Shown: positions 49,009 to 60,174, counted from the stretch's first letter. The stretch is 64,000 nt of DNA from Streptomyces sp. T12 (GCF_028736035.1 NZ_CP117866.1:620001-684000); one strand, 5' to 3'. The notes: generated by a model not told the origin, from the letters alone. Made by a program: numbers and translations.

Positions 49009-51276
49009 ATGAGACTCCTCCAACGAAGCGGGGTTCGAGTCGCCGGTACGGCCGCCGCCGTCCTCGCCGTCACAGGCTCGGTCACTGCGGTGCCCGCATC
49101 CGCCGCCACGCCGGGGAACTGGACCTCGGTGCAGCCCGGTGTCGCACAGACCGGCTGTGACGGGGTGCGCGCCACCGTGGCGCTGGACGCGAACGGCGCC
49201 CTCTCGCTCGGCGCGACCTGGAACTGCCGCCAGGCCCTGATACCCGCTCCGATCGGGCTGGTGACCAGCCAGGCCGACTACACCACCGGACTGGAGTTCG
49301 TCAGCCGCACCGATTCGCCCATCTCGTACAACTACCAGGTCATGGCGGGGAAGTCCCGCGTCCGGGCGCGGTCCGCGACCGAGACGAGACTGGTCTTCGC
49401 CAAGGGCTCCGCCCAGATGACCGTGCACGTCCGCACGTCCGCGGAGGGGCTGGCGCTGCGCTACGAGATGCCGTCGGGCGCGACGGTGCTGCGCGAGGCG
49501 ACCTCGTTCGAACTGCCGACTGACGCCCAGCTGTCCCGGCAGGTGTTCAGTCCCGATCACGAGAGGGGTTACGCGACCTCTACGGTCGCCGACGTGGCGA
49601 CGGGCTCCTACGACATGGGCATGTTCGCCCAGCACACCAACGGCGCGCGGGTGCTGCTCGCCGAGTCCGGTGTGGACGGCAACTATTCGGGTGGCTCGTT
49701 CACCCACACTCAGGGCACCGGCCGGTTCACCGTGGCGCTGGCCGACGCTCAGATCGCGCGGTCCGGCGCGTTCACCACAGCGTGGCGCACTGCCGCCATC
49801 GGCAGCACGGCGACGGTCGTGGAGTCCACGCTGGTCGACGACGTCGCGCCCGCGTCGAAGATCTCCGACACCTCGTGGATCAAGCCGGGTGTCGCCGCGT
49901 GGCCGTGGCTGGACGGCATGGTCGCCACGCAGCGTGACCTGACCAAGCTCAAGCAGTGGGCCGACTACGCCTCCTCGCAGGGCTGGCCCTACCTCCTGGT
50001 GGACGACGGGTGGAAAGCCAACCAGGCGATCATTCCCGAGCTCGTGACCTACGCCCGGGACCGCGGCGTGCGGATCATGCTCTGGTATCACTGGCAGGAC
50101 CTGGACACCGCCGCCGAGCGGGAGGCTGAGTTCACCAAGATCACCGGGTGGGGTGTCGTCGGCGTCAAGATGGACTTCATGGGTTCAGAGACCCGGGCCC
50201 GTCAGCAGTGGTACGACGCGGCCCTGGCCGACACGGCCCGGTACAAGCTGATGGTCGACCTGCACGGCTCGCGCCTGTCCGTCGGTGTCCACCGCACCTG
50301 GCCGCACGTGCTGACCAGCGAGGCCGTCCGGGGCGAGGAATACCCCGGAGGCCGGGACATCGGACACGTGGCCGCGATCCCGTTCACTCGCGGCGCACTC
50401 GGCCCGGCCGACTACTCGCCGATGAGCTTCCAGCAGCGCAACCCGAACAGCGACGCCGCCGAACTCGCCCTCGCCGTACTCCTGGACAGCGGCATCATGC
50501 TGCCCGGCAGCCGCATCCCGGACTACCAGGCCCGACCCGAGGCACAGCGGTGGCTGCGCATGCTGCCGACCGTGTGGGACGAGACGAAGTACGTCTCGGG
50601 CGACCCGAACTCCGGAGGGGTCATCGCCCGCCGCAACGGCGACCGGTGGTTCGTCGGCGCGTTCAGGCGCGGCGCCGCCGCCACCATCACCTACCCGACC
50701 ACGTTCCTCGGCACCGGTACCTGGCACGCGGAGATCACCACCGACGGCTCCGCAGGCCTGACCCGCACCAGCAAGGTCATCCAGGCCGGCGACACGCTCA
50801 GCGTTCCGGCAGTCGCGGGCGGCGGCCATGTGGTCAGGCTGACCAAGGTCCCGGCCATCCCGACCGGGAACCGCACGGTGACCGTCGCCGGCAGCAGCCA
50901 CGTACTCGACGTGAAGAGCAGAAGCCTCGCGAACGACGCCGAGATCATCCGCTGGCCCAGCAACGGCGGCACCAACCAGCGCTTCGCCTTCGTGCCCCTC
51001 GGCGACGGATACACGCGGATCGTCAACCAGGCCAGTGGCAAGGACGTCGTCATCCGGTACGCGTCCCGCGACGCGGGAGCGAAGGCCGTCCAGTACCCGT
51101 ACGAAGCCAACGCGAACACCAACGACGAATGGCTGGCGGAAGACGCGGGCAACGGCCGTATCCGGCTCCTCAACCGCCACAGCGGTCTCTACCTCACCGC
51201 GGGCAACGCCCAGGGCGACCAGTTGGAGCAACGCCCGTTCGACGGCGCCGACCACCAGATGTTCACCGTCACCTGA
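49009..51276 (+). CDS. Secreted GH97 alpha-galactosidase-type enzyme with ricin-like domain
   Basis: 755 residues from ATG 49009 (GGAAGG upstream). Signal VAGTAAAVLAVTGSVTAVPA. GH97 layout: N-terminal beta-sandwich (~40-290), TIM barrel with WPYLLVDDGWKAN, GVRIMLWYHWQD and VVGVKMDFMGSET, whose Asp is the nucleophile in the retaining (alpha-galactosidase) branch; SEAVRGEEYPG carries the acid/base Glu. A C-terminal sandwich (~540-620) and ricin-type trefoil (~625-755; SHVLDVKSRSLANDAEIIRW) follow. The Asp nucleophile points to retaining alpha-galactosidase rather than inverting glucosidase. Confidence 0.9.
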   Translation: MRLLQRSGVRVAGTAAAVLAVTGSVTAVPASAATPGNWTSVQPGVAQTGCDGVRATVALDANGALSLGATWNCRQALIPAPIGLVTSQADYTTGLEFVSRTDSPISYNYQVMAGKSRVRARSATETRLVFAKGSAQMTVHVRTSAEGLALRYEMPSGATVLREATSFELPTDAQLSRQVFSPDHERGYATSTVADVATGSYDMGMFAQHTNGARVLLAESGVDGNYSGGSFTHTQGTGRFTVALADAQIARSGAFTTAWRTAAIGSTATVVESTLVDDVAPASKISDTSWIKPGVAAWPWLDGMVATQRDLTKLKQWADYASSQGWPYLLVDDGWKANQAIIPELVTYARDRGVRIMLWYHWQDLDTAAEREAEFTKITGWGVVGVKMDFMGSETRARQQWYDAALADTARYKLMVDLHGSRLSVGVHRTWPHVLTSEAVRGEEYPGGRDIGHVAAIPFTRGALGPADYSPMSFQQRNPNSDAAELALAVLLDSGIMLPGSRIPDYQARPEAQRWLRMLPTVWDETKYVSGDPNSGGVIARRNGDRWFVGAFRRGAAATITYPTTFLGTGTWHAEITTDGSAGLTRTSKVIQAGDTLSVPAVAGGGHVVRLTKVPAIPTGNRTVTVAGSSHVLDVKSRSLANDAEIIRWPSNGGTNQRFAFVPLGDGYTRIVNQASGKDVVIRYASRDAGAKAVQYPYEANANTNDEWLAEDAGNGRIRLLNRHSGLYLTAGNAQGDQLEQRPFDGADHQMFTVT

Positions 51277-51579
51277 CGCCGCTGAACGAGACAGCCATTC
51301 AGCAGTGCATCACTGGATCAGAACCCTGCGCCCCCAGGCCGGGGCCGTGGTCGAGGGCCACGGCCCCGGTGACGGCGGCGGTGCGGTTGTGGTGGCCACG
51401 GCGTCCGCCCCCCGTCGAGCCGCCGACCGTCAGCGGCGGAACGTCCTCGAGCCGGGACCAGGGCTCGTCGGGGACGACGTTCTCGGGCAGCCCTGGTGGC
51501 ACGACCACGGACCGCGCGCCGGTGCGAGCCGTCGCGCGCCCGACGGCGGCCGAGGCACCGGCCGCTCCCACCGAGCGGG
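51277..51579. other. Degenerate stretch after GH97; nothing firm
   Basis: About 300 bases with no gene that can be supported. The minus strand may continue the decayed GH43 gene listed next, but the similarity is lost. Confidence 0.3.
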
Positions 51580-51735
51580 AAACCTGCTGCAACTGCCGGA
51601 TCTCGAACGGGCCGTAGAGGCTGGACCCGCGGTTCATCATGAGCACCCGGCCTTCGGACTTCACCTCGCTGAACAGGTGTAGCAGGCGGGACGACCAGCG
51701 ACTTCCCGTCCGCGGACAGCTTGAACAGGTGCACC
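51580..51735 (-). pseudogene. Possible remnant of a fourth GH43 gene
   Basis: The minus strand reads HLFKLSADGKSLVVPP in one frame and FSEVKSEGRVLMMNRGSSLY plus GPFEIRQLQQVS in another. LFxLSxDGxxL and VMMxRxxSLYGPFExRQL resemble the middle of GH43 xylosidase/arabinofuranosidase propellers. Only ~50 residues, broken by a frameshift and missing the catalytic residues. Confidence 0.4.
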
Positions 51736-51957
51736 TTGCAGCTGTCCTAGCACGCCAGGAATGTCTGACATTTCGAACGTAGGTCGACATGCAGAATGGT
51801 GGCCCGAATACAGAAGGCACTCGCACGGAAGTCAACGTGCGCAACGGCACTGCTGCTCAGTTGTCCGGGCGGCGCGAGCCGCACCAGAACGGAACCCGTC
51901 GGAAACATTGACGGAATCACGACGCAACTCTATCTTCTGCTCGAAGTACCGCACACC

Positions 51958-51973
51958 GTTCGGAACTTCGAAC
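51958..51973. promoter_or_regulatory. Operator candidate GTTCG-N6-CGAAC, copy 2
   Basis: GTTCGGAACTTCGAAC, same arms and 6-base centre as at 45340 and 58575. It ends 35 bases before the GH43 start at 52009, an operator position. Confidence 0.65.
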
Positions 51974-52008
51974 AACATCCCCCAAGCCTCAGGGCAGTTC
52001 ACGCAGAA

Positions 52009-53379
52009 ATGGGACGAGCGTTGAACAGAACCCTCAGGGCGCTCCTCGCCCTCCTCACCTCGGTGGCCGCCCTGCTGGGGCTCACCACCGCCCTCGCCGG
52101 CACGGCCGGAGCCGCCCACCCGCCGGCGGGACAGACGACGCGGTACACAATGACCGCGTTCACCAACAGCAGCGAGTCGAACCTGTACGTGTACGACTCG
52201 CCGGACGCCACCGGATTCACCCTGCGGAAGGGCCCGGCCTACACCCCGCCGTCCGGTCTGATCCGCGACCCCAGCATCTTCAAGCACACCGACGGCTTCT
52301 ACTACCTCACTTACACCACCGACTGGACCGGGAACACGATCGGCTTCGCCCGGAGCACCGACCGGGTGAACTGGACGTTCCTGTACAACCACACGATCCC
52401 GATCAGCGGGCTGACCCGCACCTGGGCGCCCGAGTGGTTCATCGACACCGACGGCAGCGTCAACGTCATCGTGTCCCTGACGTCGGCGAGCACCGCGACC
52501 CACTTCACCGCCTACAAGATCACGGCGACCAACTCCGCGCTGACCACCTGGTCCGCGCCCACCCAGCTGGCCGGCATCGGCCCGAACTACATCGACACCT
52601 TCATCGTCAAGGTCGGCTCCACGTACCACGCGTTCACCAAGAACGAGACGACGAAGTACATCGAGTACGCCACCGCCTCCAGCCTCACCGGCCCCTACAC
52701 CATGCGGAAGACGGGCAACTGGGCCGGATTCGGCGACTGGGTCGAGGGCCCGGCCCTGGTCCAGCTCGACAACGGCGGCTGGCGCATCTACTACGACGGC
52801 TACCGCGCCGGGAAGTACTGGTACAGCGACAGCTTCGACAACTTCGCCACCTGGTCCACGCCCACCGAGGTGCCCGGGCTGTCCGGCTTCATACGCCACG
52901 CCACCGTGCTGAAGGAGACCGTCTCCGGCGGTGTGACCCTCCCGACCAACACCACCCGATCCCTCCAGTCCGTCAACTTCCCGGGCCGTTACGCCGTGGT
53001 GCGCTCCGACAACCTCGGCTACATCGACCCGGTGACCTCTTCCAGCAGCACTGCCGTCAAGCAGAGCGCCACCCTCACGGTCGTGCCCGGCCTCGCGGAC
53101 GCCAACTGCTACTCCTTCCGCGACTCCGCCGGACGCTATCTGCGGCACTGGGACTACCGGGTCCGCTTCGACAGCAGCAACGGCACGGCCGTCTTCAACA
53201 AGGACGCCACGTACTGCGCCCGTCCGGGCACGACCGCGGGCTCGGTGAGCCTGGAGTCGTACAACTACCCGGGCCGCTACCTCCGCCACTACAACTACGC
53301 ACTCCGCGTCGACCTTTACCAGAACACCGACACCTTCCGCGCCGACAGCTCCTTCACGGCGGTCAGCCCCTGGGCCTGA
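52009..53379 (+). CDS. Secreted GH43 glycosidase with AbfB domain (second paralogue)
   Basis: 456 residues from ATG 52009; a TTG at 52021 preceded by GGGACGAG is an alternative that starts MNRTLRALLALL. Signal region LRALLALLTSVAALLGLTTA. Triad residues: Asp in LIRDPSIFKHTDG, Asp in NYIDTFIVKVG, Glu in DWVEGPALVQL, so it belongs to the same branch as the enzyme at 45825. The AbfB trefoil (311-456) is almost the same as that of the gene at 47505, including the ending RADSSFTAVSPWA. Likely acts on arabinan or galactan side chains, extracellular. Confidence 0.9.
   Translation: MGRALNRTLRALLALLTSVAALLGLTTALAGTAGAAHPPAGQTTRYTMTAFTNSSESNLYVYDSPDATGFTLRKGPAYTPPSGLIRDPSIFKHTDGFYYLTYTTDWTGNTIGFARSTDRVNWTFLYNHTIPISGLTRTWAPEWFIDTDGSVNVIVSLTSASTATHFTAYKITATNSALTTWSAPTQLAGIGPNYIDTFIVKVGSTYHAFTKNETTKYIEYATASSLTGPYTMRKTGNWAGFGDWVEGPALVQLDNGGWRIYYDGYRAGKYWYSDSFDNFATWSTPTEVPGLSGFIRHATVLKETVSGGVTLPTNTTRSLQSVNFPGRYAVVRSDNLGYIDPVTSSSSTAVKQSATLTVVPGLADANCYSFRDSAGRYLRHWDYRVRFDSSNGTAVFNKDATYCARPGTTAGSVSLESYNYPGRYLRHYNYALRVDLYQNTDTFRADSSFTAVSPWA
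52939..53379 (+). repeat. AbfB-domain coding repeat, copy 2 (441 bp)
   Basis: Gapless partner of 48495-48935. The catalytic domains upstream are of different GH43 branches, so the binding module was copied between genes rather than the whole gene being duplicated. Confidence 0.8.
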
Positions 53380-53641
53380 CCTGTCCAACCCACACTCGGC
53401 CGTGCCGTCGTGGATCCCACCCGCGGCGGCGTGGCCCTCTGCCGCCCCGTAGGCGCCACGGCTGCCTACGGCGGCCCCGGAGACGAGGAACCACATGCCA
53501 CGGCACCTCTCCTGGCGTGCCCGTTCCAGCACAGGGACGTGTCGCTCGGCCAGGACATCTGCGCCACCAAGCGCCGGCTCGTGCTCGACGACGCACGCGG
53601 CGTCATCCGGTCGAAGGAGCTGCGACCGTACTCGAAGGAGG
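53380..53641. other. Convergent intergenic region; nothing recognised
   Basis: 262 bases between converging genes. A plus-strand frame reading QDICATKRRLVLDDARGVIR looks faintly protein-like, but no family or start can be given. Confidence 0.3.
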
Positions 53642-55624
53642 TCAGCCGAGCCAGGCTGCGACGTCGGCCCCTTCTCGTATGAACACGGGGATCCGTTCCA
53701 GTGGGGCCTCCGCGTTCAGCCGCGTACCGCCCTTCAGCACGTGTCCGGTGACCGGGTCGAGCCAGCGGAAACCGTCCGGCAGATACACCTGGCGGGTCCG
53801 CGCGCCCGCCTCGTACACGGGTGCCACCAGCACGTCGGGTCCGAGCAGGAACTGGTCGTCCACGTCCCATGCCTGCTCGTCCTCGGGGAAGTCGAAGAAC
53901 AGCGGGCGCATCGGCGGGGCGCCGGTGCGGTGGGCGTCCTCGGACAGCCGCATCAGATACGGGCGCAGCCGCTCGCGGAGCATCAGGTGGTCCCGGAGGA
54001 TGCCGTACGCCTCTTCCCCGTAGGACCAGACTTCGTTCGGGCCGCCGGTGATGTCCGCGGAGAACGTGGGGTGGTTGGGCTTTCGGTCCCCGTGCAGCCG
54101 CATGACGGGGCTGAAGGTGCCGTACTGGAACCACCGGATCAGCAGCTCGCGGTACGCGGGGTCGTCCGGGTCACCGCCGGCGAAGCCGCCGATGTCGGTG
54201 TTCCACCAGGGGATGCCGCTCATCGCGACGTTCAGCCCGGCCCTGATCTGGCGGGCGAGGGAGTCGAAGGTGGTGGGGATGTCGCCGGACCACAGCAGGG
54301 CCCCGTGACGCTGGCTGCCCGCCCACGCGGAGCGGACGAGCGACAGCGGCCGGTCCTCGCCCGCCGCGCGCAGGCCGTCGGCCACCGCGCGGGTGTGCGA
54401 CAGGGGGTAGAGGTGCGCGACCTCGGCGGCCGGTCCGGCCGCGTAGACGGCGCGGTCGGCGACCTCCCGGGGCAGATCGGGCTCGCAGGCATCCAGCCAG
54501 AAGCAACTCACGCCCAGCGAACGGTAGTTGTCGTTCAGCCGCTGCCACAGCGCGGCGCGGGCTCCGGGGTGGGTGGCGTCGTAGTACGCCATCGGGAGCG
54601 TCAGCGCCTCCCCGGCCTCCCGGGACGGCCACGCGAAGGTGAGCAGACCGCCGTCCGCGTCCCGAACGAGGTGTCCGGAGGTGCGCAGCTCGTCGTAGGT
54701 GTCGCTGCCGGGTTCGACGGTCGGCCACACCGAGACCGCGAGCTTCACCCCGAGGTCTGTCAGCTCCTTGACCATGGCGGCGGGGTCGGGCCACTCGCTG
54801 TGCGCGAAACGCCAGTCGCCCATCTTCGGCCAGTGGAAGAAGTCGCAGACGATGACGGACAGCGGCAGTCCGCGCTCCTTGTGCTGCCGTGCCACCGCGA
54901 GGAGTTCGTCCTGGGTGCGGTAGCGCAGCTTCGACTGCCAGAAACCGGACGCCCACTCGGGCAGGAGGGGCGGGCGCCCGGTGACCTGAGTGTAGGCATC
55001 GAGGATCTCGGCCGGGGTGTCGCCGGCGGTGACCCAGTAGTCGACGCGCCCGCCGGCGTCGGCGGTCCACCGGGTGGTGTCGGCGCCGAGTTCGACGCGG
55101 CCGGTGGCGGGGTTGTTCCACAGCAGTCCGTAGCCGCGCGAGGAGTGCAGGAAGGGGATGGCGGCCACGGTGTTGCCCTGGACGAGGTCGATCACACAGC
55201 CCTTCTGGTCCAGGCGCCCGTGCAGATGCTGCCCGAGGCCGTGCAGCCGTTCCCCGTCGTACGCCTCGAAGTGCTGCTCCGTCCGGCCGCCCGCCGCATG
55301 GACGCGAGGGCCGGCATGGTGGCTGTACGGGGCCTTGTCGGCGAGGAGTTCACGGCCCGAGGCAGCGTGCAGAAACCTCAGCCGCCCGTCGGCCGAGGCC
55401 TCGACGACGAGGCGGCCGTTGAGCAGTCGGGCACAGCCGTCGTCCGATACGGAGACTTCGGCCTGCGTGGAGGGCGAGGGGCTCTCCAGCGCGCCAGGGG
55501 CGGTGGGGGCGATGGTCCCCGATGCGGCCCGGACCCGGACGGCGTCCAGTCCCCAGGGCTCGATGCGGAGGATCTCTTCGGCGGTGTGCCGTTCCAGGCC
55601 GCCTGCACGGACACTGTAGGACAA
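53642..55624 (-). CDS. GH31 alpha-xylosidase/alpha-glucosidase
   Basis: 660 residues starting at TTG 55624, chosen because GAGGA sits five to six bases upstream and no other start gives the full domain. No signal peptide is evident, so it is probably cytoplasmic. N-terminal galactose-mutarotase-like domain (~1-225; HGLGQHLHGRLDQKGCVIDL), then the barrel with FWQSKLRYRTQDELLAVARQ, nucleophile Asp in CFWLDACEPDLP and acid/base Asp in LLWSGDIPTTFDS. The YicI-like layout suggests an alpha-xylosidase releasing xylose from imported xyloglucan oligosaccharides; alpha-glucosidase is the alternative. Confidence 0.92.
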   Translation of the reverse strand: MSYSVRAGGLERHTAEEILRIEPWGLDAVRVRAASGTIAPTAPGALESPSPSTQAEVSVSDDGCARLLNGRLVVEASADGRLRFLHAASGRELLADKAPYSHHAGPRVHAAGGRTEQHFEAYDGERLHGLGQHLHGRLDQKGCVIDLVQGNTVAAIPFLHSSRGYGLLWNNPATGRVELGADTTRWTADAGGRVDYWVTAGDTPAEILDAYTQVTGRPPLLPEWASGFWQSKLRYRTQDELLAVARQHKERGLPLSVIVCDFFHWPKMGDWRFAHSEWPDPAAMVKELTDLGVKLAVSVWPTVEPGSDTYDELRTSGHLVRDADGGLLTFAWPSREAGEALTLPMAYYDATHPGARAALWQRLNDNYRSLGVSCFWLDACEPDLPREVADRAVYAAGPAAEVAHLYPLSHTRAVADGLRAAGEDRPLSLVRSAWAGSQRHGALLWSGDIPTTFDSLARQIRAGLNVAMSGIPWWNTDIGGFAGGDPDDPAYRELLIRWFQYGTFSPVMRLHGDRKPNHPTFSADITGGPNEVWSYGEEAYGILRDHLMLRERLRPYLMRLSEDAHRTGAPPMRPLFFDFPEDEQAWDVDDQFLLGPDVLVAPVYEAGARTRQVYLPDGFRWLDPVTGHVLKGGTRLNAEAPLERIPVFIREGADVAAWLG

Positions 55625-56199
55625 GGGGATTCCTCGGTTCGACTCAAGTGCCCGGGCGCATGGTCCGTGCGGGCACGGGCTGATGTCGGTATCCGCGCGT
55701 TCATCCGGAGCGGCGCGGGCGGGGCGGAGCCCCGTCGACAGTTCGAGCTGACGTTATCCAGCTCTCGCACTCCTCACACTTCTTCTCGGCAATCCCATGT
55801 TTGACTCAGTGTCAGGGCACGGGCCGGACGCAAACCCGCCAGTAGCCAAGTCTTCGTGTCACAAGACTAGACAGAGGCAACGTTCGTATCCGTTAATCCA
55901 TCCCATGTATCAGTGGAGAGGGCTGTGAGACCGAGACCCCTATGAATCCCAGGCCTCGTCACCCAGTAGGGCTGCCGCCTCCTCAGTGCCGGAGGAGTCT
56001 CACTCGCATCGGTTCTCGCCGGCACGGCGGCCGGAGCGATGGCCTCCACCAACGGCTCCGCTGTGATCGCCGGCCTGCTGGCTCTATGGCGCCGCATCGG
56101 CAGCAGACCAGCCCGGGACGTGCTGCGCCCGACCGTCGGACATGTGAGCGAACGCACCCACGACCAAGCAGTCACTCTCCTCATACCGAAAGGTTCAAG
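55625..56199. other. Divergent promoter region between GH31 and GH127, with a fragmentary duplication
   Basis: 575 bases without an intact gene. A plus-strand stretch (55990-56130; frame GVSLASVLAGTAAGAMASTN then GSAVIAGLLALWRRIG) looks like coding remnant. Its last 56 bases copy an internal part of the GH127 gene (see repeat). Confidence 0.45.
56071..56126 (+). repeat. Diverged 56-bp copy of GH127 coding DNA upstream of the gene
   Basis: Matches 56772-56827 with about 7 mismatches, without gaps. It encodes GLLALWRRIGSRPARDVL versus GLLDVWRHIGSTQARDVL in the gene. The offset is 701 bp. A fragment of a tandem duplication or of a lost paralogue. Confidence 0.7.
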
Positions 56200-58509
56200 A
56201 TGTCTTCCTCCGTCAGCAGACGGCGTCTCCTGCAAGCAGCCGGGGCCACGGCGGTCGCCTCTGCCACCGGATCCCTCATCGGCAGTTCTCCCGCCCATGC
56301 CGCCATCCCCCCTGCAAGGGCCGATATCGGGGTCTCCGCGCACCCCTTCGGTCTCGACCAGGTCCGGCTCACCGCGAGCCGGTGGCTGGACAACCAGAAC
56401 CGTACGCAGAACTACCTGCGGTTCGTCGACGTCGACCGGCTGCTGTACAACTTCCGCGCCAACCACCGGCTGTCCACCAACGGTGCGGCTGCCAACGGCG
56501 GTTGGGACGCGCCTGACTTCCCCTTCCGCACCCACGTCCAAGGGCACTTCCTCACGGCATGGGCACAGCTGTACGCCGTGACCGGCGACACCACCTGCCG
56601 GGACAAGGCAACCCACATGGTTGCGGAACTGGCCAAATGCCAGGCCAACAACAGCGCCGCCGGTTTCAACGCCGGGTACCTCTCCGGCTACCCCGAGTCC
56701 GACTTCACCGCTATCGAGCAGCGGACCCAGACCAGCAACGTGCCGTACTACACCATCCACAAGACCCTCGTCGGTCTGCTGGACGTATGGCGCCACATCG
56801 GCAGCACACAAGCCCGGGACGTGCTGCTCGCCCTGGCGGGATGGGTCGACTGGCGCACCGGCCGGCTGAGCGGCCAGCAGATGCAGGCCATGCTGCAAAC
56901 CGAGTTCGGCGGCATGAACACCGTGCTGACCGATCTCTACCAGCAGACAGGCGACGCGCGGTGGCTCACCGTCGCCCGGCGGTTCGACCACGCCGCGGTG
57001 TTCGACCCGCTGGCGGCCAACCAGGACCAGCTCAACGGACTGCACGCCAACACCCAGGTACCCAAGTGGATCGGTGCCGCCCGGGAGTACAAGGCCACCG
57101 GCACCACCCGCTACCGGGACATCGCCACCAACGCCTGGAACATCACCGTCAACGCGCACACCTATGTCATCGGCGGCAACAGCCAGGCGGAGCACTTCCG
57201 CGCCACGAACGCCATCGCCGGCTTCCTGAACAAGGACACGTGCGAGAGCTGCAACACCTTCAACATGCTCACCCTCACCCGGGAGCTGTTCGCGCTGGAC
57301 CCGAACCGGGCCGCCCTGTTCGACTACTACGAGCGGGCATGGCTGAACCAGATGATCGGCCAGCAGAACCCGGCCGACAACCACGGCCACGTCACCTACT
57401 TCACCCCGCTCAACCCGGGAGCCCGACGCGGTGTGGGCCCGGCGTGGGGCGGCGGCACCTGGAGCACCGACTACGGCACCTTCTGGTGCTGCCAGGGCAC
57501 GGGCCTGGAAATGCACACCAGGCTGATGGACTCCATCTACTTCCGCAGCGACAACACGCTGATCGTGAACCTGTTCGTGCCCTCGGTGCTCAACTGGTCA
57601 GAGCGCGGAATCACGGTCACCCAGACCACGACATACCCGAACAGCGACACCACGACCCTGCAGGTCACCGGCAACGTCAGCGGAACCTGGGCGATGCGCA
57701 TCCGCATCCCGAGCTGGACCACCGGGGCCACCATCAGCGTCAACGGCACGGCGCAGAACATCACCACCACCCCCGGCAGCTACGCCACCCTGAACCGCTC
57801 CTGGGCCTCCGGCGACACGGTCACCGTCCGCCTGCCCATGCGGATCGTCATGCGAGCGGCCAACGACAACGCGAACGTCGCCGCGATCACCTACGGCCCG
57901 GTGGTCCTGTCCGGCAACTACGGCAACTCCGCCCTCAGTTCCCTCCCGTCGCTGAACACGTCCTCGATCACACGGACCAGCAGCAGCTCGCTCGCCTTCA
58001 CCGCCACCGCCAACGGCTCCACCGTCAATCTGGGCCCGTTCCACGACGCGCACGGCCACAACTACACCGTCTACTGGGACACCAGCGGCACCAGCACCGT
58101 CCGTCTCGCCAACGTGGGCAGCGGTCTCGTGCTGGGCATCCAGAACATGTCCACGGCCGACGGCGGCCGCGCTCTGCAGTGGAACGACTCGGGCACCGCC
58201 GACCACAACTGGCAAATGATCCCCGACGGCAACGGGTTCCGCTTCCGCAATGCCCACAGCGGCAAGGTGCTCGGCGTCTTGAACATGTCTACGACCGACG
58301 GCGCGACCGTCCTGCAGTGGTCGGACAACGGCACCGCCGACCACATATGGACGCTGCTCGACCAGGGAGACGGGACCTACAAGATCCGCAACGCGAACAG
58401 CGGCAAGTTGCTCGCCATCGCGGACAACTCCACCGCTGTCGGCGCGTTCGCAGTCCAGGACTCGGACAACGGCACCGCCGACAACCGGTGGCGCATCGTG
58501 GGGAACTGA
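56200..58509 (+). CDS. Secreted GH127 (DUF1680) beta-L-arabinofuranosidase-type enzyme with ricin-like domain
   Basis: 769 residues from ATG 56200 (GAAAGG six bases upstream). Tat signal SRRRLLQAAGATAVASATGS. The (alpha/alpha)6 barrel has LNGLHANTQVPKWIGAAREY, DTCESCNTFNMLTLTRELF and WCCQGTGLEMHTRLMDS. In characterised GH127, zinc is held by one Glu and three Cys, one of which is the nucleophile; the Glu-Ser-Cys of CESCNT and the CC pair of WCCQGTG fit these four. C-terminal beta domains and a ricin-type trefoil (~630-769; VLGIQNMSTADGGRALQW, VLGVLNMSTTDGATVLQW) follow. It would remove beta-linked L-arabinofuranose from plant glycoproteins or arabinans. Confidence 0.9.
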   Translation: MSSSVSRRRLLQAAGATAVASATGSLIGSSPAHAAIPPARADIGVSAHPFGLDQVRLTASRWLDNQNRTQNYLRFVDVDRLLYNFRANHRLSTNGAAANGGWDAPDFPFRTHVQGHFLTAWAQLYAVTGDTTCRDKATHMVAELAKCQANNSAAGFNAGYLSGYPESDFTAIEQRTQTSNVPYYTIHKTLVGLLDVWRHIGSTQARDVLLALAGWVDWRTGRLSGQQMQAMLQTEFGGMNTVLTDLYQQTGDARWLTVARRFDHAAVFDPLAANQDQLNGLHANTQVPKWIGAAREYKATGTTRYRDIATNAWNITVNAHTYVIGGNSQAEHFRATNAIAGFLNKDTCESCNTFNMLTLTRELFALDPNRAALFDYYERAWLNQMIGQQNPADNHGHVTYFTPLNPGARRGVGPAWGGGTWSTDYGTFWCCQGTGLEMHTRLMDSIYFRSDNTLIVNLFVPSVLNWSERGITVTQTTTYPNSDTTTLQVTGNVSGTWAMRIRIPSWTTGATISVNGTAQNITTTPGSYATLNRSWASGDTVTVRLPMRIVMRAANDNANVAAITYGPVVLSGNYGNSALSSLPSLNTSSITRTSSSSLAFTATANGSTVNLGPFHDAHGHNYTVYWDTSGTSTVRLANVGSGLVLGIQNMSTADGGRALQWNDSGTADHNWQMIPDGNGFRFRNAHSGKVLGVLNMSTTDGATVLQWSDNGTADHIWTLLDQGDGTYKIRNANSGKLLAIADNSTAVGAFAVQDSDNGTADNRWRIVGN

Positions 58510-58574
58510 GGCCCTCCCCGGAAGCAGATTCTGGTCGCTCTCCACCCTCCCGCTTACGCGAGACTTCGACCATC

Positions 58575-58590
58575 GTTCGATATTACGAAC
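58575..58590. promoter_or_regulatory. Operator candidate GTTCG-N6-CGAAC, copy 3
   Basis: GTTCGATATTACGAAC in the context CATCGTTCGA, as at copy 1. It lies 72 bases before the GH62 start. Confidence 0.65.
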
Positions 58591-58632
58591 ACGGTCGGGT
58601 CGTAGCGCACCAACAGTCCGGACAGCCTCTGA

Positions 58633-60084
<1,452 letters not shown>

Positions 60085-60105
60085 CCCGCGGGCACATGAC
60101 CAGAA

Positions 60106-60140
60106 GCTTGTGACCGTGCCTATCAGGCACGGTCACAAGC
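60106..60140 (+). terminator. Perfect 15-bp hairpin between GH62 and GH27 genes
   Basis: GCTTGTGACCGTGCC, loop TATCA, GGCACGGTCACAAGC. It starts 22 bases after the GH62 stop and ends 35 bases before the GH27 start, so it terminates or attenuates read-through. No T run follows, as is usual in high-GC actinomycetes. Confidence 0.75.
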
Positions 60141-60174
60141 GGCTTCCGCTCTATCTCCCAGGAAGGAACCCTCC

